A DNA stretch of 64,000 nt from NCBI GenBank assembly GCA_002499905.1, contig DANP01000020.1:246297-310296 (forward strand). The letters run 5' to 3'. Positions 16,535 through 25,486 of this stretch are shown piece by piece. Each line of letters begins with the position of its first letter. The stretch's first letter is position 1. A program made the position numbers and the translations under genes. This DNA comes from Methanolinea sp. UBA277 (GTDB lineage Archaea; Halobacteriota; Methanomicrobia; Methanomicrobiales; Methanospirillaceae). The notes beneath the pieces are model-generated. The model was given only the letters and a program-made list of their open reading frames with translations. It had not been told where the DNA came from and did not search any database.

Positions 16535-16975
16535 TCACCCCATCATGACCTGGATTGCTGTCGGGTACTTCCGCATGATCGCGTAGACGATGGCACGGCC
16601 CACCCAGAGTTTCCCCCCGGTAAATTCCCGGAACCGGGAGAGTTCGCCGAGGATCTGGAGTGCTTCGAGCGCGACTTTATCGGTGAGCAGACAGCTGTCC
16701 GGAACAGCGGAGTCAAAGAAGAAGATGACCGGCAGTTTCAGCCGGGGATGAAGCGGCGGGGGGAGTTTCTCCCCCAGCGTCCTGATCACTTCGCGGTCGA
16801 AGGCGAATTCCGATCCGTTCCTGGTCACCGATGACGGGTGATCCTCGGAGAAGAGTTCCGAGAGGCGCCTGCGCCGGGCGACGACTCCGTCATTGATCTT
16901 TCCCATCTCGAGCGCCATCCAACGCCTAAGCACGGACTCGTCAGATACCGTTGGGCGGGAGGTCACAACACACAT
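16535..16975 (-). CDS. UPF0216/DUF61-family protein
   Basis: 146 residues. The run VLRRWMALEMGKINDGVVARRRRLSELF is the N-terminal signature of UPF0216, a small archaeal family of unknown function. A central DREVIRTLGEKLP segment and a hydrophobic strand LKLPVIFFFDS follow. It is soluble, with no metal motif visible. The ATG at 16975 is used; the exact start is not fixed by a clear ribosome-binding site. Confidence 0.7.
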   Translation of the reverse strand: MCVVTSRPTVSDESVLRRWMALEMGKINDGVVARRRRLSELFSEDHPSSVTRNGSEFAFDREVIRTLGEKLPPPLHPRLKLPVIFFFDSAVPDSCLLTDKVALEALQILGELSRFREFTGGKLWVGRAIVYAIMRKYPTAIQVMMG

Positions 16976-17321
16976 TCCATGGCGATACAGACTCTTGAAA
17001 CTATGCGCCCCGGCACCCGTCAGCCGCCTTCGACGGTGGTGCGCTCTCTGTTGGATGGGAGAAGGGATGATCCTTCTCCGGAGTGGGGGACTCTGTGATG
17101 CGGCCGCTTCTTCTGTCAGGATTGCGGTTCACCCCCGGTTCTTCCACAATTCACCCATCATGACTTCGGTATGGCAGTGAGGGCAGAAGCAGATGGTCTC
17201 CGGTTTCCCCGCAGTCTCCCGGTTCTCCTCCGCTTTCAGGCGCCCGAGCCCGGCCGGGATTCCTGATCTGCTCCAGCGAACCCTTATATATTCCCGGAGA
17301 GACCGGAATAGAGAGGTCTCT
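16976..17321. other. Intergenic stretch with a perfect hairpin and a Cys-motif remnant
   Basis: GGAGAAGG GATGAT CCTTCTCC is a perfect 8-bp stem at 17058-17079. On the minus strand about 17129-17260, the frame ending ETICFCPHCHTEVMMGELWKNRG looks protein-like (paired Cys), but no ATG, GTG or TTG start lies between it and a TATA-like ATATATAAGG. It may be the tail of a decayed zinc-binding protein. A plus-strand TATA (TTATATAT, 17284-17291) serves the gene at 17322. Confidence 0.35.
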
Positions 17322-17531
17322 ATGGATATCATCTCACTCCTCGGGTTCCTTGCCTTGGTTATCATCGGTATCGCGATCATCCTGTTCATAGTGAGGCTCA
17401 TCTGGATGCTTGTTCCGGCGGCGCTTGTCGCAGCTGTCGTCTTCTTCCTGACCTTCAACCTCTGGTGGACCGGTGTTGCATTCCTGGTGATCGCCGTGCT
17501 CACGGTACTGGTCAAAATTCTGAAAAAATGA
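17322..17531 (+). CDS. Small two-segment membrane protein
   Basis: 69 residues from the ATG at 17322, preceded by AGAGGTCTCT; a TATA box at 17284-17291 gives a short leader. Almost the whole chain is hydrophobic: two to three membrane segments (residues about 4-28, 30-48 and 50-65), ending in a basic tail LVKILKK. No family recognised. It is probably a small inner-membrane protein of unknown function. Confidence 0.6.
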   Translation: MDIISLLGFLALVIIGIAIILFIVRLIWMLVPAALVAAVVFFLTFNLWWTGVAFLVIAVLTVLVKILKK

Positions 17532-17562
17532 GCTCATCCAGGGGGGTTCCCTTCCCGGAGGT

Positions 17563-18051
17563 TCACTCCGCAATTCCAGGTTCAAGGAACCTGAACGAGG
17601 TGATAATCCCCTCGATCTCGGTTTCCTTCTCCAGAGTGTCATCATTCCTGAGCACCGAGGTTCGCAGCGTGTATTCCCGGCCGTCACGGACCGCCGAGAT
17701 GAACCGGCCGCTGCCGTGGGGGCTATCGTACCAGAAGTATACGGTATTCTCTTCGCCTCCCAGGCTGAATCCCTCGATCTCGTTCAGGTCGGTCTCCGTG
17801 AGCTCCAGGAAGACATTGAACACCAGGAAATCACACATCGCCGCCTTCCTGATGAGGGAGCTCGGCCAGATGTTTGCCCCGGCAGATACGGTAAGCCGTG
17901 ATCGACCGTCAGCAGACTCAAAGTAGTACTTGTCTCCGATGAGGCCGAAGAGGATGCTGTGGTGGGAGAGCGTCCCGAACCGTCCCTTCCTCTCCTGCCA
18001 TCCTTCCGGCAGCTCTATCGTGTACCCGTTCTTCCGGTCCTCAAAGATCAT
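17563..18051 (-). CDS. PsbP/DUF1795-like soluble protein
   Basis: 162 residues from the ATG at 18051, chosen because CAGGAGGCGGGG stands directly upstream. The frame continues further up, but that part is not protein-like. The opening FEDRKNGYTIELPEGWQ and the closing IITSFRFLEP are the start and end pattern of the PsbP/DUF1795 fold, a small alpha-beta domain often found in secreted or membrane-linked proteins. No signal peptide is present here, so it is probably cytoplasmic. Role unknown. Confidence 0.6.
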   Translation of the reverse strand: MIFEDRKNGYTIELPEGWQERKGRFGTLSHHSILFGLIGDKYYFESADGRSRLTVSAGANIWPSSLIRKAAMCDFLVFNVFLELTETDLNEIEGFSLGGEENTVYFWYDSPHGSGRFISAVRDGREYTLRTSVLRNDDTLEKETEIEGIITSFRFLEPGIAE

Positions 18052-18241
18052 CCCCGCCTCCTGCTGTATCCGGCGCCGGCAACCGGCATCCTCTCCGGGA
18101 GGTAGTCCAAAAATTCGGCCCGGGATATTCCCCGGTTGTTCCGTGAAACGTTGTTCTGGTATGGATATTGTCACCCCGGAAAAAAAAGTATCCGGTGCGT
18201 TCATTCGCAGGAGTTGTGGGGGCGACCCTGGCGCGCCTGCT

Positions 18242-18937
18242 CTAACCGCCCCGGATCTCCTCAGCGAGGCTGAGATACTCCAGTACTTCCTCATCCGGGA
18301 GATCGTGCCAGTGGCGGTAGGCATCTGCAACGGCGAAGGGATACCGGTCCTTCATATTCAGGCAGATGACCGTCTCCGATTTGCCTGAAACAAGAGAGAC
18401 TGCACCCCTCGATCCGGTCGGCACAGCCACCACGATCCGCTCAGGCTCATCCGACAGGACTGCTTCGATCGCCGCCAGCATGGTGTAGCCTGAGGCAAGG
18501 CCGTCGTCGGTCAGGAGGACGGTCCGGTCCCGGAAGGAAGTGGGTGGTTGTCCCCCGGCAAAGAGCTCCATCCGCTGCCTGATGACCTCCCGTGTCTGCT
18601 CTTCTGCCACACTTATCTCTTCCCGGGAAAGCCGGAGCTGGCTTGCCAGCGGCTGGTTCAGGAAGATCCGTCCGTCCCAGGTCATGGCCCCGAAACCTGC
18701 CTCAGGGTTCCAGGGTATCTTCAGTTTCCGGACTACGGTGGGAATGAGGCCGGTCCCAAACGCCCGTGCCAGCTCCAGCCCGACCGGTATGCCGCCGGCC
18801 GGGATGGCGCAGACCACAGGTTCATCAAGCTCAAGGTGCTCACGGATGAATGCTGCAAGCTTCACTCCGGCATCGCTCCGGTCATGGAATACCAACGTAC
18901 GGTTGTGGAGTGCCGGGTCCTCGAAAATCCGCCCCAT
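18242..18937 (-). CDS. Phosphoribosyltransferase-fold protein (COG1926-like)
   Basis: 231 residues. The PRPP-binding loop is VLLTDDGLASGYTM (about residues 148-161). An upstream AIPAGGIPVGLELA and an NxEAGFGAMTWDG segment are typical of the stand-alone predicted phosphoribosyltransferases (COG1926), not of Hpt or Apt. The substrate is unknown. The opening IFEDPALHNRTLVFHDRSDA resembles the usual 'F.dR.dAG..La' start of this group. It lies upstream of the PsbP-like gene on the same strand with 190 bases between, so the two may or may not share a transcript. Confidence 0.75.
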   Translation of the reverse strand: MGRIFEDPALHNRTLVFHDRSDAGVKLAAFIREHLELDEPVVCAIPAGGIPVGLELARAFGTGLIPTVVRKLKIPWNPEAGFGAMTWDGRIFLNQPLASQLRLSREEISVAEEQTREVIRQRMELFAGGQPPTSFRDRTVLLTDDGLASGYTMLAAIEAVLSDEPERIVVAVPTGSRGAVSLVSGKSETVICLNMKDRYPFAVADAYRHWHDLPDEEVLEYLSLAEEIRGG

Positions 18938-19044
18938 GCTGATGCATTAGGGATGGAACCTTTCTATACCTTTTCCCCGGATCGGCAGGTCCGGAACCGG
19001 AGCATTGTCAATCCTAACGGGAAAAATCTCCTGAAAAACAGTGA

Positions 19045-19118
19045 TGGGCTCGAGGAGATTCGAACTCCTGACCTCCGCCATGTCAAGGCGACGTCATAAC
19101 CAGCTAGACCACGAGCCC
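19045..19118 (-). tRNA. tRNA-Val (anticodon GAC)
   Basis: Read on the minus strand, 74 nt fold as a full cloverleaf. The acceptor stem is GGGCTCG/CGAGCCC. The D-arm contains TAGCTGGTTA. The anticodon stem TCGCC/GGCGG has loop TTGACAT, giving anticodon GAC for valine. The T-arm AGGAG/CTCCT has loop TTCGAAT. The discriminator base is A and CCA is not encoded. A minus-strand TATA-like CCATATTAG lies about 25 bp upstream (about 19143-19150). No intron. Confidence 0.95.
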
Positions 19119-19245
19119 GCTCGGAATAACGAGATGCCTCCTAATATGGGTCACATAACTATTAAACTATTCTCTTTTCCTTAAATTACCGCCTGAAACG
19201 GACTCTGACTCACCGCAATGTATCTCAACTTCGAGGGAGAAAGGG

Positions 19246-19335
19246 ATGGCAGGCCAGCTCCTCATGCCGATACCCGGGAACCCTGGCGTCCCGGAGCAGA
19301 TCACGCAGACAATGCCGCAGTACATCCCGAAATAA
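19246..19335 (+). CDS. Possible 29-residue microprotein
   Basis: The frame runs from an ATG at 19246 to TAA at 19333-19335 and encodes MAGQLLMPIPGNPGVPEQ followed by ITQTMPQYIPK. CGAGGGAG lies upstream at roughly ribosome-binding distance. Right behind the stop is a T6 run (19340-19345) that can terminate. A/T-rich sequence about 70-90 bases upstream (ACTATTAAACTATTC) could be the promoter. The composition (Pro, Gln, Met) is protein-like. No family known; with only 29 codons this could be chance. Confidence 0.3.
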   Translation: MAGQLLMPIPGNPGVPEQITQTMPQYIPK

Positions 19336-19428
19336 TCTCTTTTTTCAGCATTTTCTGTATCCACTGGTACGCTGAACGGCAGGTTTTAGGGGATGAAAGC
19401 CGAATTGTTAAAAAATGAGGTTCTCCTA

Positions 19429-19734
19429 ATGACTGAAACAACCCCTGATCAGATCTTTGTGTACGAACACGATGCCAGCAGGCTCGAGCTCTTCATCCGT
19501 ATCGTGTACTGGATCGCCATCGGGATCGTGGCATGGGTCTACAGTATCCTTGCCATGATCTGCCTCTTCATCCAGTGGTTCTTCATCCTCATCATGGGAA
19601 GGCGGCAGCAGGGGCTCTCCGACTTTGCGAAAGGCTATTTTGAGTACATCGTATCACGGATGCCCTACATGTATTTCATGACCGATGTGCGGCCGCAGAT
19701 CCTCCCTGACCCGGTAAAGATCTACATGGATTAG
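19429..19734 (+). CDS. DUF4389-family membrane protein
   Basis: 101 residues from the ATG at 19429, with GAGGT eleven bases upstream. Two adjacent membrane segments cover about residues 21-57 (IVYWIAIGIVAWVYSILAM and CLFIQWFFILIMG). They are followed by a conserved amphipathic stretch GLSDFAKGYFEYIVSRMPY, the DUF4389 pattern. The C-terminal tail is cytoplasmic. No known function; single gene between the tRNA region and serA. Confidence 0.7.
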   Translation: MTETTPDQIFVYEHDASRLELFIRIVYWIAIGIVAWVYSILAMICLFIQWFFILIMGRRQQGLSDFAKGYFEYIVSRMPYMYFMTDVRPQILPDPVKIYMD

Positions 19735-19827
19735 AGACTGGAAATAGCCCTTCTCCTCTTTAATTGCATTTTTTTTATTGGAGATGCATGACCCTTCCGG
19801 CGGGTAAAAAAAAAAGATTGTCTGAAT

Positions 19828-21441
19828 TTATATCAGTTTATCTGAGATTTTCGCGAACACCGCGGTGAAGATGCCGGGCATGGACCGGATTTCGTCCATG
19901 GCTTCGGGCGGCACCTCGCTGTCCACGTTCAGGACCATGATGGCCTCCTCCCCGGGTTCGACACGGCCCACCTGCATCCCGGCGATGTTGATGTTTATCT
20001 TTCCGAGGATGGTCGAGGCCCGGCCGATAACCCCCGGCTTGTCCAGGTGCCGCGAGACAATCACGTAGCCTTCCGGGATCATATCCATGGTGTAGCCGCC
20101 GATGGCCACGATGCGGGAGCGGCCCTTCATGAAGACCGTTCCGCTCATCGTCTCCTCCTTCTGGTCGGTCTTCACTCTGATGGTGACCAGGCTCTTGAAC
20201 CCGCCGGACTCCGGAGTCGTTGTCTCGGCAACGCTGATGCCCCGCTCCTTGGCGACAAACTCGGCATTTACGATGTTGACCGGTACCTGCAGGATGGGAT
20301 CGACCAGCCCCTTAATGGCCATCAGGGTGATGAACCGGGTGTTGTTCCCGATCTGGGCAAGTTCGCCGCCATACACGAACTCTACCTTCTCCAGCCTTCC
20401 GGGGGTCAGCTGGGTGAGGAACCGGGCCATCTTCTCGGCCAGGTAAGCAAAAGGCTCAATGGTATCCGCATACTCAGGCGGGATGATCGGAGCGTTCACC
20501 GTGTACTTTGCCGATCCGCCCTTCAGAACCGAGATGCACTGCTTGGCGATGGAGACGGCGACATTGGTCTGGGCCTCCACCGTGCTTGCCCCGAGGTGTG
20601 GGGTGGTGATAATCTGATCGAGGGTGAGGAGCGGTGAGTTGAGCGGGGGTTCCTCTTCGAACACATCGAACGCCGCACCTGCCACCTTGCCGGCCTTTAC
20701 CGCTTCGTAGAGATCCTTCTCATTGATAATCCCGCCCCGGGCACAGTTGATGATCCGCACCCCGTCCTTCATGGTGGCGATGCTCTTCTCATTGATGATG
20801 TGCCGGGTCTCCTTGATCAGCGGGGTATGGACGGTGATGAAGTCGGAAACTTTGAAAAGCTCGTCGAGAGAGAGGGCTTCAACTCCCATCTGGGCAGCCC
20901 GGTCTTTGCTGATGAACGGGTCGTACCCGACGCAATGCATGCCGAGGACGTTGGCCCGTTTTGCTACCTCGCGACCAATCCTTCCCAGGCCGACGATCCC
21001 GAGGGTCTTCTCGTTCAGCTCGACGCCCATGAACTTGGATCGCTTCCACTCCTTCTTCTTGAGCGAACTGTTGGCCTGCGGGATGTTCCGGGCAAGGGAG
21101 AGCATCATGGCCATGGTATGCTCGGTGGCGGCGAGGGTGTTTCCCTCCGGCGCATTGGCAACGATGATTCCCCTGCGGGTTGCCGCACCCATATCAATGT
21201 TGTCCACGCCGGCACCGGCCCTGCCGATGAACCTGAGCTTGTTCCCTGATTCGATCACCCGTTCCGTGACCTCGGTCCCGCTCCGCACCAGGAGCGCATC
21301 GTATTCCCCAATGATGCCGACCAGATCGTCCTCGGAGAGGTCTGTCTTCACGTCCACGCGAAACACTTTCCTGAGTATCTCCAGCCCTTCTTCGGCCAGC
21401 GGATCGCTGACCAGAACCTTGAAGCTCACGCTAAAACCCAT
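19828..21441 (-). CDS. serA: D-3-phosphoglycerate dehydrogenase
   Basis: 537 residues from the ATG at 21441; a GTG at 21429 is an alternative. Domain order: substrate domain, NAD-binding domain with GIVGLGRIGREVAKRA, active-site Arg in INCARGGII, a Glu in FEEEPPLNSPL and the His in TTPHLGAST. Then comes an intervening domain (about 320-450) and a C-terminal ACT domain (YVIVSRHLDKPGVIGRAS). This is the long form. It oxidises 3-phosphoglycerate with NAD+ in serine synthesis, with likely serine feedback through the ACT domain. Transcribed divergently from ppsA. Confidence 0.93.
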   Translation of the reverse strand: MGFSVSFKVLVSDPLAEEGLEILRKVFRVDVKTDLSEDDLVGIIGEYDALLVRSGTEVTERVIESGNKLRFIGRAGAGVDNIDMGAATRRGIIVANAPEGNTLAATEHTMAMMLSLARNIPQANSSLKKKEWKRSKFMGVELNEKTLGIVGLGRIGREVAKRANVLGMHCVGYDPFISKDRAAQMGVEALSLDELFKVSDFITVHTPLIKETRHIINEKSIATMKDGVRIINCARGGIINEKDLYEAVKAGKVAGAAFDVFEEEPPLNSPLLTLDQIITTPHLGASTVEAQTNVAVSIAKQCISVLKGGSAKYTVNAPIIPPEYADTIEPFAYLAEKMARFLTQLTPGRLEKVEFVYGGELAQIGNNTRFITLMAIKGLVDPILQVPVNIVNAEFVAKERGISVAETTTPESGGFKSLVTIRVKTDQKEETMSGTVFMKGRSRIVAIGGYTMDMIPEGYVIVSRHLDKPGVIGRASTILGKININIAGMQVGRVEPGEEAIMVLNVDSEVPPEAMDEIRSMPGIFTAVFAKISDKLI

Positions 21442-21584
21442 AATCTTTGTACCCCGCACCTATTGAGTCTTGTTCTTCTCTCCACATTCCGCCGGGCCGG
21501 ATCTTCTCCGGAACGCCGGACAGGTTTCGCAGCTGATGATAATTTATTAAGCACATGACGGTTGAGTACATTAGTGGTGCGTGC

Positions 21585-23855
21585 ATGAAGGAGATGCCGG
21601 ATATTCTGTGGCTTGAAGAAATTCGAAAAGAAGATATCGCTTCAGTGGGAGGGAAAGGAGCATCGCTCGGCGAGATGTCATCCATCGGACTGCCGGTCCC
21701 CGGCGGGTTCGTGGTGACCAGCCACGCGTTCCGCCAGTTCCTGATCGAGACCGGTCTCGAGCAGCCTCTCTTCTCCGACCTCGAGCGGCTGGACGTGGAT
21801 GACAATGCGGCACTGGAGCAGGCCTCACAGAAGGCTAAATCCGCGGTCCTGAAGGCAAAGATGCCTGCTGCGCTGAAAGAAGAGATAAAAAAGGCCTACA
21901 AGAGGCTTGATTCCGGATCCATGGTCGTTGCCGTCCGTTCCAGTGCAACGGCAGAGGATCTCCCTGATGCCAGCTTCGCCGGGCAGCAGGAGACCTACCT
22001 GAACATCCGGGGGGAGAAGAACCTCCTTGAAGCGGTCCAGAAATGCTGGGCCTCCCTCTACGGAGCCCGGGCGATCTACTACCGGTCCAAGCAGGGGTTT
22101 GATGACCGGAGCGTGAACATCGCCGTGGTGGTACAGCAGCTGGTCAACTCCGAAAAGGCCGGAGTGCTGTTCACCTCCCATCCGGTAACCGGCGAGCCTC
22201 TCTCCATCATCGAGGGGTCCTGGGGCCTCGGGGAGTCGGTGGTCTCGGGATCGGTATCTCCGGACAAGTACGTGTTCGACCAGCGGACCGGCAAGGTGAT
22301 CGACCGTCTCATCGCACTGAAGAAGATCGAGATCGTTTCCGAAGGGGACCATGGTACTCGTACCCTTGATGTTCCTTTAGGCCGGCAGGAAGCCCCCGTC
22401 CTGTCCGATGACGAGGTCGCCCGGCTGGCGAAGTTCGGGGCGATCGCGGAAACCCACTACGGGGTTCCGCAGGACGTTGAGTGGGGAATGGTCGGTGATG
22501 AAATCTTCATCCTCCAGTCCCGGCCCATCACCACCATCCGGCAGGCGGCCCCCGCCACCCGCTCCGAAGCAACCAGCGAGAAGATTCTGGTTCGGGGGCA
22601 GGGAGCCTCCCCGGGCATCGCGACCGGCCGTGTTGTGATCGTCAAGGATGTGAAGGACACCGGCAAAGTCCAGGAGGGGGACATCCTGGTGACCCGGATG
22701 ACCAATCCGGACATGGTCCCGGCTATGAAGAAGGTCGCCGCCATTGTGACCGATGAAGGCGGGATGACCTGCCATGCCGCCATCGTGAGCAGGGAACTGG
22801 GAACCCCCGCCGTGGTGGGAACCCGGAATTCAACCTCGGTCCTCACCCAGGGGCAGCTGGTCACCATTGACGGAGAGAAGGGATTCGTGTACGAAGGTGC
22901 CATCCAGAAGCCTGCCGGGCAGGCAGCTCCTGCCGCGACTGCAGCAGCAGCGCCCCTCATCACGGCAACGAGCGTCAAGGTGAACGTCTCCATCCCGGAG
23001 GCTGCTGCACGGGCGGCGGCGACCGGTGCCGACGGGGTCGGCCTGCTCCGGATCGAGCACCTCATCCTCGGCCTGAACCGGACCCCGGGCTGGTTCATCG
23101 CCAACAACCGCGAGGAGGAGTTTGTCCAGGAGCTCGAACGGGGTATCAAGGTCGTGCTCGACGCCTTCAACGGAAAGCCGGTCTGGGTCCGAACCCTCGA
23201 TGCCCCGACCGACGAATTCCGGAACATGGAAGGCGGGGCCAGTGAACCCCACGAGCACAATCCCATGCTCGGCTGGCGGGGGATCCGGAGAGACCTCCAG
23301 AGCCCGGACCAGTTCCGGCTCCAGGTGGAGGCTTTCCGCAGGCTGTGGGAACAGGGATACAGCAACCTCGGGGTAATGTTCCCGATGGTCTCCCACCCTG
23401 ATGAGTTCATCACCTCATGCACGATGATGCGGGAATGGGGGGTCGATACGAAGAAGGTAACGCTCGGGGTCATGATCGAGATCCCGGCGAGCGCCATCAT
23501 GATCGAGGACTTCATCCATGCCGGGATCGACTTTGCATCGTTCGGGACAAACGACCTGATCCAGTATACCCTCGCCATCGACCGGAACAACGAGAACGTG
23601 GCCACCATGTACCAGCCCAAGCACCCGGCAGTGCTGGCGCTCATTGACAGCGCGATTGCGGTCTGCCGTGAGCATGGCGTTGAGTGCTCGATCTGCGGCC
23701 AGGCCGGCTCGGATCCGGATATGGTGGAGTGGCTGGTGAACCACGGAATAACCAGCGTCTCGGCTAACATCGATGCCATGGCGAAGATCAGGGAGACGGT
23801 TGCCCGTACCGAAAAACGGATAATCCTCGAGAGTGCGAGACGGCCGCATGCGTAA
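21585..23855 (+). CDS. ppsA: Phosphoenolpyruvate synthase
   Basis: 756 residues. The ATG at 21585 is used (21594 is possible, with AAGGAG too close); a TATA-like ATAATTTATTAAG is near 21538. Order: ATP-grasp pyruvate-phosphate dikinase domain (VGGKGASLGEMS and VAVRSSATAEDLPDASFAG), swivelling phosphohistidine domain with GGMTCHAAIVSRELG, and a TIM-barrel PEP domain with FGTNDLIQYTLAIDR and CSICGQAGSDP. It makes PEP from pyruvate and ATP at the base of gluconeogenesis, essential in methanogens fixing carbon through acetyl-CoA and pyruvate. It overlaps mfnA by eight bases. Confidence 0.95.
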   Translation: MKEMPDILWLEEIRKEDIASVGGKGASLGEMSSIGLPVPGGFVVTSHAFRQFLIETGLEQPLFSDLERLDVDDNAALEQASQKAKSAVLKAKMPAALKEEIKKAYKRLDSGSMVVAVRSSATAEDLPDASFAGQQETYLNIRGEKNLLEAVQKCWASLYGARAIYYRSKQGFDDRSVNIAVVVQQLVNSEKAGVLFTSHPVTGEPLSIIEGSWGLGESVVSGSVSPDKYVFDQRTGKVIDRLIALKKIEIVSEGDHGTRTLDVPLGRQEAPVLSDDEVARLAKFGAIAETHYGVPQDVEWGMVGDEIFILQSRPITTIRQAAPATRSEATSEKILVRGQGASPGIATGRVVIVKDVKDTGKVQEGDILVTRMTNPDMVPAMKKVAAIVTDEGGMTCHAAIVSRELGTPAVVGTRNSTSVLTQGQLVTIDGEKGFVYEGAIQKPAGQAAPAATAAAAPLITATSVKVNVSIPEAAARAAATGADGVGLLRIEHLILGLNRTPGWFIANNREEEFVQELERGIKVVLDAFNGKPVWVRTLDAPTDEFRNMEGGASEPHEHNPMLGWRGIRRDLQSPDQFRLQVEAFRRLWEQGYSNLGVMFPMVSHPDEFITSCTMMREWGVDTKKVTLGVMIEIPASAIMIEDFIHAGIDFASFGTNDLIQYTLAIDRNNENVATMYQPKHPAVLALIDSAIAVCREHGVECSICGQAGSDPDMVEWLVNHGITSVSANIDAMAKIRETVARTEKRIILESARRPHA

Positions 23856-24945
23856 GGAGGGTTGCAGCGAAGACGAACTCTTCTCTTTTCTTGCCCGGAG
23901 AAAGCAGCTCGACCTCTCCCCCCGCCATATCCTCTCCTCGATGTGCACCCTCCCCCACCCCGTGGCGGTGAGGGCACACTGCATGTTCATGGAGACCAAC
24001 CTCGGGGATCCCGGCCTCTTCCGGGGGACCGCCTCTCTCGAGCATCTCCTGATCGAACGCCTGGGTGAGCTGTTCCACTGCAGCACGGCATGCGGGTATG
24101 CCACTTCAGGGGGGACGGAGTCCAACATCCAGGCGCTCCGGATCGCCAGGACGCTGGCCGGGAAGGAACGGCCCAACGTCATCCTTCCGGAATCATCCCA
24201 TTTCTCGTTCAGGAAGGCGTGTGACATCCTCTGCCTCGAGACCCGGCCGGTTCCCCTCGACAAGGACTACCGGGTCGATGCCGGGAAAGCGGCAGAAGCA
24301 ATCGATAGCAATACCTGCTGCATCATCGGTGTTGCCGGGACGACCGAGTATGGTATGGTCGATCCCATCGGAGAACTTGCCGCTTTGGCCCTGGACCACG
24401 GGATCTTCCTCCACGTCGATGCCGCTTTCGGGGGACTGGTCCTCCCGTTCCTCCCGGTCAGCCCCCCGTTCGACTTCTCTCTCCCGGGGGTGACCAGCAT
24501 TGCCGTTGACCCGCACAAGATGGGGATGAGCACCATTCCCGCCGGGTGCCTCCTCCTCCGGAACGAGGAAGATCTCTGCTCGCTCTCTGTCGATACCCCC
24601 TACCTTACCGTGAAGCAGGAGTTCACGCTCTCCGGAACCCGGCCCGGCGCCCCGGTAGTCGGTGCCCTGGCGGTCCTCGAGTACCTCGGGCGGGAGGGGA
24701 TGGAAGCGGTGGTCGCGGGGTGCATGGAGAATACCCGGCGACTCATTGACGGGATGGAGAGTTTCGGGATCCCACGGGCAGTCACTCCCGATGTGAACGT
24801 GGCCACCTTTGAACCCGTGACCATCCCCCCTCCCTGGCAGGTCTCCTGGACACGGAATGGTCACCTCCGAATCATCTGCATGCCTCACGTGCATGCCGGC
24901 ATCATTGAGCCATTCCTGAAGGATATTGGTGAATACCATGCTTGA
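23848..24945 (+). CDS. mfnA: L-tyrosine decarboxylase MfnA (or L-aspartate decarboxylase)
   Basis: 365 residues; the ATG at 23848 overlaps the end of ppsA. PLP-fold landmarks: YATSGGTESNIQALRIAR, HVDAAFGGLVLP, and the Schiff-base lysine in VDPHKMGMSTIPAG. In methanogens, MfnA decarboxylates tyrosine to tyramine, the first step of methanofuran synthesis. Many homologues also decarboxylate aspartate to beta-alanine for coenzyme A. The sequence alone does not settle which substrate is preferred. It is in one tight run with ppsA, hpt and dph2. Confidence 0.9.
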   Translation: MRKEGCSEDELFSFLARRKQLDLSPRHILSSMCTLPHPVAVRAHCMFMETNLGDPGLFRGTASLEHLLIERLGELFHCSTACGYATSGGTESNIQALRIARTLAGKERPNVILPESSHFSFRKACDILCLETRPVPLDKDYRVDAGKAAEAIDSNTCCIIGVAGTTEYGMVDPIGELAALALDHGIFLHVDAAFGGLVLPFLPVSPPFDFSLPGVTSIAVDPHKMGMSTIPAGCLLLRNEEDLCSLSVDTPYLTVKQEFTLSGTRPGAPVVGALAVLEYLGREGMEAVVAGCMENTRRLIDGMESFGIPRAVTPDVNVATFEPVTIPPPWQVSWTRNGHLRIICMPHVHAGIIEPFLKDIGEYHA

Positions 24946-25486
24946 ACGTCTGATTGCATCGTTCGAAAACTGCCCCATCGTCCACCGGGGCGACTACAAC
25001 TACTTCATCCATCCGATCACCGACGGGGTTCCGTGGGTCGAACCCGCCCTCCTCCGCGAAGTGGCAACCGCAATGATCAAGGCGCTCGACCTCGACGGAG
25101 TGGACCGCATCGTCGCTGCGGAGGCGATGGGCATCCCGGTCGGGTCGATCATCTCCTTCATGACCGACCTCCCCATGAATATCGTGAGAAAGCGGGAGTA
25201 CCTGCTCCCGGGCGAGGTCCCGATCCACCAGGTAACCGGCTACTCCAAGGGGCAGCTCTTCTTAAACGGTGTCCGGAAAGGCGAACGGGTGGTTATCGTC
25301 GACGACGTCATCAGCACCGGGGGAACCACCAGGGCACTCCTTGCAGCGCTCGACCGTGTGGGGGCAGAGGTCTCCGACATCTGCTTTGCCATACGGCGGG
25401 GGAATGCGGACATCGGACGGCCGTACAAGGCGCTGGTAACCGTGGAGGTCACCGACAGGGTGCAGGTCATTGACCGGTATTTCTGA
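24938..25486 (+). CDS. hpt: Hypoxanthine/guanine phosphoribosyltransferase (archaeal type)
   Basis: 182 residues; the ATG at 24938 overlaps mfnA by eight bases. The PRPP loop VVIVDDVISTGGTTRALL (about residues 113-130) and the preceding AAEAMGIPVGSIIS and RKREYLLPGE fit archaeal Hpt/Apt-like purine salvage enzymes. It converts hypoxanthine or guanine with PRPP to the nucleotide in the cytoplasm. Adenine specificity cannot be excluded. Its end overlaps dph2, so translation is probably coupled. Confidence 0.88.
   Translation: MLERLIASFENCPIVHRGDYNYFIHPITDGVPWVEPALLREVATAMIKALDLDGVDRIVAAEAMGIPVGSIISFMTDLPMNIVRKREYLLPGEVPIHQVTGYSKGQLFLNGVRKGERVVIVDDVISTGGTTRALLAALDRVGAEVSDICFAIRRGNADIGRPYKALVTVEVTDRVQVIDRYF

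Noticed and set aside
17129..17515. 128-codon minus-strand frame with CFCPHCH end
   Set aside because: Most of it lies opposite the small membrane protein gene at 17322 and is not protein-like; only the last ~35 residues are, and they have no start.
18052..18330. N-terminal extension of the PsbP-like gene
   Set aside because: Reads as Arg/Pro-rich shadow of the neighbouring intergenic DNA; the ribosome-binding site at 18058-18063 fixes the start at 18051.
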